A DNA stretch of 34,764 nucleotides from a virus, in IMG/VR virus record IMGVR_UViG_3300022934_000077, positions 1 through 34,764 of that record, one strand, 5' to 3'. Shown here piece by piece: positions 1 to 5,491 of the stretch. Under the pieces are notes generated by a model that saw only the letters and a list, made by a program, of their open reading frames with translations, was not told where the DNA came from and searched no databases. Each line of letters opens with the position of its first letter. Within the stretch, counting starts at the first letter, position 1. The translations under genes were made by a program, and so were the position numbers.

Positions 1-27
1 ACCAGTTATCAAGAGAGGACAAGATGA
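1..27 (+). CDS. C-terminal end of an upstream gene (partial)
   Basis: Frame 1 reads eight codons (TSYQERTR) and stops with TGA at 25-27. That TGA overlaps the ATG at 24 of the next gene as ATGA, the junction used repeatedly in this operon. Only this arrangement supports it; nothing can be said about function. Confidence 0.4.
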   Translation, partial: TSYQERTR

Positions 28-347
28 TGACCCCAGAAGCAAAAGTTAAGAAGGTTGTTGTGCAACAACTAAAAGACATGGGTGCGTACTACTTCTACCC
101 AGTAACAGGTGGATACGGACGCAGCGGTGTGCCTGATATCGTAGGATGTCATGCAGGTTTGTTCTTTGGGATTGAATGTAAGGCAGGGAAAAATAAACCC
201 ACGCCGCTACAAGAAAAAAACTTAAAGCAAATATCCGAGGCAGGTGGTCTTGCCTTGGTAGTAAATGAAGAAAACATGAGATCAGTGCATGAGACACTAG
301 CGTTTTATGCAATAGACACTCATTTCGGTAAACTTGCAGAGGAATAG
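24..347 (+). CDS. VRR-NUC domain nuclease
   Basis: This 107-aa protein is a compact stand-alone VRR-NUC nuclease, a PD-(D/E)XK fold common in phage replication modules, where it probably cleaves branched or structured DNA. The whole length is the domain: a basic N-terminal helix, then GRSGVPDIVG with the metal-binding Asp at residue 38, the E51-C-K53 catalytic pair in GIECKAG, and Gln63 in the following helix. These are the expected catalytic positions and none is missing. A purine-rich GAGAGGA lies 5-12 bases before the ATG; a second in-frame ATG at 27 is equally usable. It heads the visible part of the replication operon. The family call is firm; the substrate is inferred. Confidence 0.85.
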   Translation: MMTPEAKVKKVVVQQLKDMGAYYFYPVTGGYGRSGVPDIVGCHAGLFFGIECKAGKNKPTPLQEKNLKQISEAGGLALVVNEENMRSVHETLAFYAIDTHFGKLAEE

Positions 348-357
348 ATAGCAAGCC

Positions 358-849
358 ATGCAAAATAAACTTATGACAGTAACAGTTTATTGCAACAAAC
401 TTCTGGAGAACGATGTTGCATTCGGGATCAACACAGACAATGGTGAGGATGTGTTTATACATCCAAGTGTTGTTCGTAATAATAACTTAGACGTAGGCAT
501 GACCGCAGACATGATTGTGATGCCTAACCGACCAGACAGGCAAGACGTGACGCCATGGCAAGCCGTACGTATGGTCAATAACACGTTACAAGAAGCACCA
601 AAAGAGGAACCCACATTATCGTGGGAGCAACGTGTGCTTGACTGGTTTAATGAGGACGATGCTAAATGGGCACGTACTACTGCCGATATAGCTGATGGGT
701 TGGACACAAATACGCACGCCATCAGTCAAGTGTTAGAGCGTATGCACCACCATGGCAAATTAGCCAAGGCTAAAGTCTATGCGTCTGGTATGCAAGACAG
801 TGCCTCGTTCTGTATGTGGGCACCTAAAACGGATTGGTTTGTAGAATGA
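358..849 (+). CDS. Cold-shock-like domain plus winged-helix protein
   Basis: Function is unknown, but two parts can be seen in the 163 aa. Residues about 5-60 resemble a cold-shock/OB-fold domain: VAFGINTDNGEDVFIHPSVV is close to the usual GFI-DG-DVFVH-S-I pattern, suggesting RNA or ssDNA binding. Residues about 85-160 (SWEQRVLDWFNEDDAKWART, then TADIADGLDTNTHAISQVLE) look like a winged helix in which a helix pair is followed by a basic wing. The start is the ATG 10 bases after the VRR-NUC gene; a second ATG five codons in is also possible. The stop overlaps the next start as ATGA. A nucleic-acid-binding regulator or replication accessory protein is inferred. Confidence 0.7.
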   Translation: MQNKLMTVTVYCNKLLENDVAFGINTDNGEDVFIHPSVVRNNNLDVGMTADMIVMPNRPDRQDVTPWQAVRMVNNTLQEAPKEEPTLSWEQRVLDWFNEDDAKWARTTADIADGLDTNTHAISQVLERMHHHGKLAKAKVYASGMQDSASFCMWAPKTDWFVE

Positions 850-1100
850 TTGAGTTTTTTACAATCCTATTCATTGAGTACGCATCACCTGAGTATGACA
901 TGGCACCAACGGCTTCTGTAATTTACGCTACAGAGGAACACTGCCAAGAAGTATTGGATAAAGGTTTTGCTGATCCAATCTACGATCATCTAATGAAACT
1001 ATATGGCAACGACATTATGATGTATTGTCATGTAACAGATGAAGTTTCAAAATTAGTTAGGCCGAAACTACGGCCTAACAACTTACAAGGAGGAGACTAA
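846..1100 (+). CDS. Small phage protein of unknown function
   Basis: This is an 84-aa protein starting at the ATG that overlaps the previous stop (ATGA). An earlier in-frame start at 834 is possible but would lengthen the overlap. The N-terminus (MIEFFTILFIEYASPEY) is hydrophobic but too short for a confident signal or membrane anchor. The C-terminus (CHVTDEVSKLVRPKLRP) is basic. Small proteins with a similar Cys-T-x3-S ending and a basic RPKLRP tail occur in other phages, from memory, without assigned function. Its last codons are also the DNA of the inverted repeat at 1056-1079, and its stop TAA overlaps the next ATG. Confidence 0.65.
   Translation: MIEFFTILFIEYASPEYDMAPTASVIYATEEHCQEVLDKGFADPIYDHLMKLYGNDIMMYCHVTDEVSKLVRPKLRPNNLQGGD
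1056..1079 (+). promoter_or_regulatory. Inverted repeat with GTTAGG/CCTAAC stem upstream of RBS
   Basis: GTTAGGCCG and CGGCCTAAC form a perfect 9-bp stem with the 6-base loop AAACTA. It lies in the end of the 84-aa gene and 7 bases before the very strong RBS AAGGAGGAG (1087-1095) of the next gene. The same GTTAGG/CCTAAC stem ends recur at 4761-4784 and 5463-5480. A translational operator, RNA-processing site or DNA operator is inferred; there is no T-run for a terminator. Confidence 0.5.
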
Positions 1101-1288
1101 TGGGAGACGAGCAGCTAACAACATTCCAAGCCGCGCATTTGAGGTGGTTGAAGCAACAGGTAAATAACCTGCAAGATTTGCGGTACACGCAAAACGCGCC
1201 ACCTAACCTTGACCGCGAACTTTTTGCGGCACGTGAAGAGTTGGATAACTACGTTGAGGAACTACGCAAAACAGGTGTGAACATATGA
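1100..1288 (+). CDS. Small helical protein, paralogue-like to the 58-aa protein
   Basis: This 62-aa protein has the strongest Shine-Dalgarno in the operon (AAGGAGGAG at 1087-1095), and its start overlaps the previous stop as TAATG. The sequence is charged and predicted to form a helical hairpin: a first helix up to LQDLRY, a turn around NAPPNLD, then ELFAAREELDNYVEELRK. The turn-plus-helix pattern (APN-D...EL...E.L) recurs in the 58-aa product at 1707-1883, so the two may be distant paralogues. It ends in an ATGA overlap with the next gene. No function is recognised. Confidence 0.7.
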   Translation: MGDEQLTTFQAAHLRWLKQQVNNLQDLRYTQNAPPNLDRELFAAREELDNYVEELRKTGVNI

Positions 1289-1599
1289 GTACGGTGATGG
1301 AAGACAAACTGCGCGAAGCTATGATGGCTGCAGCAGTTGAGGAAAACAAACGCGCCCGACAGAAGTGGGGTGGTAGCACAATCGAAAAGGTTGCGTCAGC
1401 AAAAGAAAATGGTGCCAAAGGTGGCAACCCGAAACGGCTGAAACTAACCGCGAAGGCTAAAGTTGTTAACCGTATGTTAAAGAAGCGTATGAAAATCCGT
1501 GACATTGGCGATGTGCTTGGCATATCGCATCAGTCTGTATCGGATATGAAAAAGCGGTACGCACTGCCACGGCCCGACGAGGAAGACGCCAATGAGTAA
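1285..1599 (+). CDS. Helix-turn-helix DNA-binding protein
   Basis: This is a 104-aa basic protein. Residues about 50-92 hold a resolvase/sigma-type helix-turn-helix: KAKVVNRMLKKRMKIRDIGD, then VLGISHQSVSDMKKRYALP, with the typical I-x2-I/V-x-LGIS-x2-SV-x3-K spacing. The N-terminal half is lysine-rich (NGAKGGNPKRLKL) and probably flexible. The ATG overlaps the preceding stop (ATGA). It is likely a small transcription regulator or DNA-binding accessory protein. Which promoter or operator it binds cannot be told; the hairpins at 1056, 4761 and 5463 are candidates only by proximity. Confidence 0.75.
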   Translation: MSTVMEDKLREAMMAAAVEENKRARQKWGGSTIEKVASAKENGAKGGNPKRLKLTAKAKVVNRMLKKRMKIRDIGDVLGISHQSVSDMKKRYALPRPDEEDANE

Positions 1600-1738
1600 T
1601 AAGTCATCACGTGAATGGCATAGTGTATATTTGCACTGCGAAGCGTCATACTTACTCGCGCCGAAATGGTCGCCGTACCGCATAATATTTAGATTGGGAA
1701 TGTGGTATGCCGAACGAAAAAGACGCAAGGCTAACTAG
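1592..1738 (+). CDS. Very small basic protein (48 aa)
   Basis: The reading frame begins at an ATG overlapping the end of the HTH gene and ends in TAG at 1736-1738. The 48-aa product starts MSNKSSREWHSVYLHCEASY and ends in the basic run YAERKRRKAN. Tandem overlaps on both sides fit the operon, and without it there would be a gap of about 110 bases. GACGAGGAAGACG upstream is purine-rich but not a strong RBS. Function is unknown. Confidence 0.5.
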   Translation: MSNKSSREWHSVYLHCEASYLLAPKWSPYRIIFRLGMWYAERKRRKAN

Positions 1739-1883
1739 CGTTGCGGCAGAAGTTAAGCGTCTGCGTAGGGAACTATCAGATGCTGAATGGGAAGACGCGC
1801 CGAATGTGGACAGTATAAGGTGCGAACTTACCCACTACGAAGACCTCTCAAGGCAAGGTGTCTTGTGGGAGCCAAACTTTTAG
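1707..1883 (+). CDS. Small helical protein (58 aa)
   Basis: The ATG at 1707 lies inside the end of the 48-aa gene, in another frame, with GGGAA about 8 bases upstream. The frame closes with TAG at 1881-1883, just before the RBS of the next gene. The product (MPNEKDARLTSVAAEVKRLR...) is charged and helical. Its middle segment, DAPNVDSIRCELTHYEDL, recalls the APPNLDRELFAAREEL segment of the 62-aa protein at 1100-1288, which supports a real gene and suggests old duplication. Function is unknown. Confidence 0.6.
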   Translation: MPNEKDARLTSVAAEVKRLRRELSDAEWEDAPNVDSIRCELTHYEDLSRQGVLWEPNF

Positions 1884-1892
1884 GAGAACGAC

Positions 1893-2360
1893 ATGGCTAA
1901 AAAAACTAAAGCGGAAAAAATATGGGCTTACAAATTGAAGAACCCTGCGGCTAGTGTATCGGAAACAGCCAAAGCCACCAAAACATCTTATGGCTACGTG
2001 CATAAACTGTTTTCAAAAATAGGCACACCAAAGGAGATTTTGGAACAGCCCCTAGAACACAATGTTTCACGTGAAACAATCACGCGTCAGGACATTTTAA
2101 ACAAAGCAAGCAGTCTAATCGACGGTTCACGCGCTGCCGAACATGGTAGTGCAGTGGATAACTTTGCGACTACGGCTGCGTATTGGAACGCGCACTTGGG
2201 CATTGATTGGATATTGCCGCAAGATGTCGCTCTTATGATGACACTGTTTAAGATAGCACGCCTACGCCAGAACGAAGAGAATATGGACAACTGGCTAGAT
2301 GCTTGTGGTTACATGGCACTGGGTGGCGAGATCGTGCAAGACTACGCAGATAAGAGGTGA
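1893..2360 (+). CDS. HTH-DUF6378-like phage protein containing a parS site
   Basis: This 155-aa protein has two parts. Residues about 1-45 are lysine-rich with a helix-turn-helix-like segment (ASVSETAKATKTSYGYVHKL). Residues about 66-150 match the phage family I recall as DUF6378: DILNKASSLIDGSRAAEHGS, VDNFATTAAYWNAHLG, then ILPQDVALMMTLFKIARL and DACGYMALGGEI. The family function is unknown; it is usual among phage nucleotide and replication genes. The linker codons N57-V58-S59-R60-E61-T62 spell a perfect parS palindrome (2063-2078). The RBS is AGGAGAAC 3 bases before the ATG, and the stretch AGGAGAACGACATGG is repeated exactly at the 7071 start. Confidence 0.75.
   Translation: MAKKTKAEKIWAYKLKNPAASVSETAKATKTSYGYVHKLFSKIGTPKEILEQPLEHNVSRETITRQDILNKASSLIDGSRAAEHGSAVDNFATTAAYWNAHLGIDWILPQDVALMMTLFKIARLRQNEENMDNWLDACGYMALGGEIVQDYADKR
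2063..2078. promoter_or_regulatory. parS: Perfect parS centromere-like palindrome
   Basis: The 16 bases TGTTTCACGTGAAACA form a perfect palindrome and fit the chromosomal ParB-binding consensus (TGTTNCACGTGAAACA) at every position. It occurs once in the window, within the inter-domain linker of the HTH-DUF6378-like gene. No ParA ATPase or complete ParB is encoded in this window. Binding of host ParB is inferred from the sequence match. Confidence 0.7.
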
Positions 2361-2363
2361 TCT

Positions 2364-4190
2364 GTGCAGTTAATCACACTTGACTTTGAAACATACTATG
2401 ACAGGGATTATTCCCTGTCTAAGTTAACCACAGAAGCCTACGTACGTGACGACAGATTTGAAGTTATCGGGGTTTCTGTTAAAGTAAACAATGAAGAAAC
2501 GGAGTGGGCGAGTGGAACACATCAACAAGTCACGCGGTATCTCAATACGTTCGATTGGGAGAACAGTATGGTACTTGCCCACAATACTATGTTTGACGGT
2601 GCTATTCTTAGTTGGCATTTTAATATCCGTCCTCGCGCTCTTACCGATACTTTGTGTATTTCCCGTGCTGTACATGGGGTCGAGGCTCGTGGTTCACTCA
2701 AAGCGTTGGCTGAGCGATATCGTATCGGAGAGAAGGGCACAGAGGTCGTACGTGCACTGGGAAAACGAAGAGTAGACTTTACTGATGATGAGTTAGCACA
2801 ATACGGTGACTACTGCATCAACGACGTTGACCTAACGTGTCGGCTGTTCCACATAATGCGCAAACACATAAGCAAGAAAGAGTTGAAGATGATCGACTTG
2901 ACCTTGCGTATGTTCACTGAGCCTATGCTCGAATTAGATCGTGGATTACTTGACAGCCATCTCGAAGACATCAAAGACCGTAAGGATAAGTTGTTAGATG
3001 ATGCAGGGGCGTCCAAGGACGATCTCATGTCTAACCCCAAGTTCGCTGAGTTGCTGAAAGGTTTCGGCGTCGAACCACCAATGAAAATTAGTGCGCGTAC
3101 TGGCAAGGAGACGTTTGCGTTTGCCAAGTCTGACGAAGAGTTCAAGGCGTTGGCATCTCATGACGATGACAGAGTGCAATCCTTGGTAGCGGCACGTCTG
3201 GGTACGAAGTCCACACTTGAAGAGACACGTACGCAGCGGTTCATCGACATCAGCAACCGTGGCAATCTACCTGTACCTGTAAGATATTATGCTGCACACA
3301 CTGGACGATGGGGTGGTGATGATAAGATCAACTTGCAGAACCTACCAAGTCGTGGGCCTAACGGTAAGAAGTTAAAGCAAAGTCTTATCGCACCAACAGG
3401 ACATTCGCTCATTGACGCTGACAGCGCACAAATCGAAGCGCGTGTGCTTGCTTGGTTATCTGGTCAAAAAGACTTGATACATCAGTTCGCCAACGGTGAA
3501 GACGTTTATAAACACATGGCATCCAGTATATATAATGTGGAGCCAGAAGATGTTAGTAAAGATCAGCGGTTCGTCGGGAAGACTACAATTCTAGGTGCAG
3601 GGTATGGCATGGGTGCGCCCAAGTTTCAGCATCAGCTTATGACGTTTGGGTTTGACATGGAGTTAGATGAAGCACGCCGTGTCATCAAAGTATACCGCAA
3701 AGCAAATTCAAAAATATCTGGGTTCTGGTCTGACTGCCAAGACATGATAACTTTTATGTTGTCCAACAAGAGTATGCAGATTGGACCGAAAGGGGTGCTG
3801 ACCGTGGATGCAAAGCGTAATGCTATCATCTTACCGTCAGGGTTGCCTATGTTCTATCACGGCCTTCACTACGAGAAAGGTGATAAAGGTCGTGAGTATT
3901 TCTACAAAACACGTCAAGGTGCCAAGCGTATATACGGTGGAAAGGTTACCGAAAATGTGTGCCAAGCAGTAGCACGCTGTATCATAGGTGAACAGATGTT
4001 ACGTATTGCCAAGAAGTACAAAGTGGTATTAACTGTACATGACTCGATTGTGTGTTGTGTTCGGGATGAAGAAGTGCCCGAGGCACAAGCATATGTGGAA
4101 GAATGTATGCGGTGGATACCCGACTGGGCTGACGGACTACCCATCAACTGCGAGTCTGGAGTTGGTAAATCATATGGAGAGTGTGAGTGA
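2364..4190 (+). CDS. polA: Family A DNA polymerase with 3'-5' exonuclease domain (Leu762 type)
   Basis: This 608-aa replicative polymerase begins at a GTG preceded by AGAGGTGA. The N-terminal proofreading exonuclease has D7-F-E9 (Exo I), N74-x3-D78 (Exo II) and Y150-x3-D154 (Exo III). The polymerase domain has RYYAAHTGRWGG, then motif A with D351 and D353 in IDADSAQIEARVLAWL. Motif B is R402-x3-K406-x3-L410-x3-Y414-G415, and motif C is H559-D560 in TVHDSIV. No 5' nuclease domain is present, as usual for phage PolA. The residue aligned with E. coli Pol I Phe762 is Leu410. The stop TGA overlaps the next start. It works with the primase-helicase and SSB-like protein of this operon. Confidence 0.95.
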   Translation: MQLITLDFETYYDRDYSLSKLTTEAYVRDDRFEVIGVSVKVNNEETEWASGTHQQVTRYLNTFDWENSMVLAHNTMFDGAILSWHFNIRPRALTDTLCISRAVHGVEARGSLKALAERYRIGEKGTEVVRALGKRRVDFTDDELAQYGDYCINDVDLTCRLFHIMRKHISKKELKMIDLTLRMFTEPMLELDRGLLDSHLEDIKDRKDKLLDDAGASKDDLMSNPKFAELLKGFGVEPPMKISARTGKETFAFAKSDEEFKALASHDDDRVQSLVAARLGTKSTLEETRTQRFIDISNRGNLPVPVRYYAAHTGRWGGDDKINLQNLPSRGPNGKKLKQSLIAPTGHSLIDADSAQIEARVLAWLSGQKDLIHQFANGEDVYKHMASSIYNVEPEDVSKDQRFVGKTTILGAGYGMGAPKFQHQLMTFGFDMELDEARRVIKVYRKANSKISGFWSDCQDMITFMLSNKSMQIGPKGVLTVDAKRNAIILPSGLPMFYHGLHYEKGDKGREYFYKTRQGAKRIYGGKVTENVCQAVARCIIGEQMLRIAKKYKVVLTVHDSIVCCVRDEEVPEAQAYVEECMRWIPDWADGLPINCESGVGKSYGECE

Positions 4191-4510
4191 TGAATGCTCA
4201 AGAAAGACATGACTTTATCGCGTCTGAAATAGAAAGGGCGTATGAAAACGAACCTGACGAGTGGAAGAAACAATACTACCAAAACGCTGCACAGTATTTA
4301 GCAGAAAACAGATACTTGGAAGGTGGCAAACTATGTGCGTTTTGTAGAGATAGGGGAATGAAAGAACCGCACCATCACAATGTGTGGGGTGCTATGGTAG
4401 CCTCACTTAGAAAGTTAGGTTGGGTAGAAAAAATAGGTATGGTGGAACCCACCACAAAACACACGCACATAAACGCGGTATGTCAATGGGAAAGTAAATT
4501 ATACAGATGA
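4190..4510 (+). CDS. Phage protein with CxxC and winged-helix-like C-terminus
   Basis: This is a 106-aa protein of unknown function. The ATG at 4190 overlaps the polymerase stop (TGATG); a GTG one codon earlier is less likely. Residues 1-45 are helical and acidic. A Cys-x2-Cys pair (LCAFCRDRG) is followed by PHHHNVWGAMVASLRKLGWV, KIGMVEPTTKHTHINAVCQW. The pattern of a His/Asn-Trp-Gly helix, GW or GL turn and hairpin ending in a Trp resembles the small wHTH-like proteins common next to phage replication genes. The cysteines and nearby histidines could bind zinc. It ends in an ATGA overlap with the nuclease gene. Confidence 0.6.
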   Translation: MNAQERHDFIASEIERAYENEPDEWKKQYYQNAAQYLAENRYLEGGKLCAFCRDRGMKEPHHHNVWGAMVASLRKLGWVEKIGMVEPTTKHTHINAVCQWESKLYR

Positions 4511-5178
4511 CAAAAGTAGCACCGTGGTCGTTCAGCAAAATTAAGGCATTTGAGCAGTGCCCCAAGCAATTCTACCATGAAAAAATACTCAAAGAGTATC
4601 CGTTTGTGGAGACCGAAGCCATTCGATACGGCTCTGAATTCCACAAAGCAGCGGAGTTGTTTGTCGGAGAACAAGACGCCCTACCTGCAAAGTTTACATT
4701 TGCGCGTGGGGCGCTGCAGGCACTTAAAGATAAACGTGGTAAGAAGTTAACAGAACGCAAGTTAGGTATAACGGAGGACCTAACAGCTTGTGACTTTTAC
4801 GATAAGAGAGTTTGGTTTCGTGGGATAGCTGACCTGATAATTGTGGACGTGCTTGCAGATTTGGCATGGGTGATTGACTACAAAACAGGGAAGAGCGCGA
4901 AGTATGCTGACAAAGGACAGCTTGAATTGATGGCGTTGTCCGTGTTTGCACACTACCCACAGGTTAAGAAAGTACGTGCAGGTTTATTGTTTGTCATCAG
5001 TAATGACTTGGTGAAAGACACCTACATGGAGTATGATAAGGGCAACCTTTGGGCGAAGTGGATCGGTAAGTATGAAGATATGAAAACCGCTGCAGAGAAA
5101 GATATCTGGAACCCTCGTCCATCTGGTCTGTGTAAACGGCACTGCCCTGTGACAGAGTGCCCACATAACGGAGCCTAA
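4507..5178 (+). CDS. PD-(D/E)XK nuclease, Cas4/RecB-like, with four cysteines
   Basis: This 223-aa nuclease has the full RecB-type signature: SKIKAFEQCPKQF at the N-terminus, H46 in GSEFHKAAEL, D109 in GIADLI, D124-Y-K126 in VIDYKTGK, and Q138 in the next helix. Cys18 plus C-terminal Cys209, Cys213 and Cys218 fit the arrangement that holds a [4Fe-4S] cluster in Cas4 and AddB nucleases. It probably acts as a DNA exonuclease or end-processing enzyme in phage recombination or replication. No cas genes are nearby, so a CRISPR role is not suggested. The start overlaps the previous stop by ATGA, and the gene contains the inverted repeat at 4761-4784. Confidence 0.88.
   Translation: MTKVAPWSFSKIKAFEQCPKQFYHEKILKEYPFVETEAIRYGSEFHKAAELFVGEQDALPAKFTFARGALQALKDKRGKKLTERKLGITEDLTACDFYDKRVWFRGIADLIIVDVLADLAWVIDYKTGKSAKYADKGQLELMALSVFAHYPQVKKVRAGLLFVISNDLVKDTYMEYDKGNLWAKWIGKYEDMKTAAEKDIWNPRPSGLCKRHCPVTECPHNGA
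4761..4784 (+). promoter_or_regulatory. Inverted repeat with GTTAGG/CCTAAC stem inside nuclease gene
   Basis: GTTAGGT and ACCTAAC form a perfect 7-bp stem around the 10-base loop ATAACGGAGG. The loop holds an RBS-like GGAGG, but no start codon follows at a usable distance. It is the second of three such repeats in the + operon and the only one not beside a gene start. A protein-binding or RNA-processing element is possible, but coding constraint could also explain it. Confidence 0.4.
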
Positions 5179-5179
5179 C

Positions 5180-5467
5180 ATGCCATATAAAAATAAACCT
5201 CGTCCATATAAGAAAGAATACGAACAGCAAAAGAAGCGCGGAGAACACTCTGACCGCATGGAGCGGCAACGTGCGCGGCGTAAGATGGACAAGACAGGTA
5301 AAGATGCCAACAAAAACGGCAAAGCCGACAAGCGTGAAGGTAAGGATATCGCGCATAAAAAACCGCTAAGTAAAGGTGGTACAAACAAAGACGGTTACAA
5401 GGTGCAGAACCGAAGCAAGAATAGAGCCGCAGGTGGTGCACTAAGTAAAGGTAAAAAGAAACGTTAG
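5180..5467 (+). CDS. Basic HNH-like protein
   Basis: This is a 95-aa, extremely lysine/arginine-rich protein. The first 55 residues are charged and probably disordered or helical. The C-terminal part, KDIAHKKPLSKGGTNKDG followed by VQNRSKNRA, matches the short treble-clef HNH-like core seen in many small phage proteins, with D and H of DIAH at the catalytic place. The cysteine knuckles of typical HNH enzymes are absent, so activity is uncertain and it may only bind DNA. The ATG lies one base after the previous stop, with GGAG upstream. Its TAG stop lies within the 18-bp palindrome at 5463-5480. Confidence 0.65.
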   Translation: MPYKNKPRPYKKEYEQQKKRGEHSDRMERQRARRKMDKTGKDANKNGKADKREGKDIAHKKPLSKGGTNKDGYKVQNRSKNRAAGGALSKGKKKR

Positions 5468-5480
5468 GGAATTCCCTAAC
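5463..5480 (+). promoter_or_regulatory. Perfect 18-bp palindrome before the helicase RBS
   Basis: GTTAGGGAATTCCCTAAC is fully self-complementary: a 7-bp stem with AATT at the centre. It spans the stop of the HNH-like gene and touches the AGGAG RBS (5481-5485) of the SNF2 gene. It shares stem ends with the repeats at 1056 and 4761. A DNA operator for a dimeric regulator or an mRNA hairpin controlling the junction is inferred. There is no T-run, so it is not a terminator. Confidence 0.55.
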
Positions 5481-5491
5481 AGGAGTACAGT

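Noticed and set aside
46-462. - strand open frame of 138 codons at the left end
   Set aside because: It is antisense to two well supported genes, and its product has no recognisable domain or RBS.
5180-5467. Active HNH endonuclease
   Set aside because: The core D-x-x-H-K-K segment is present, but zinc knuckles and the final His are not clear, so only an HNH-like call is made.
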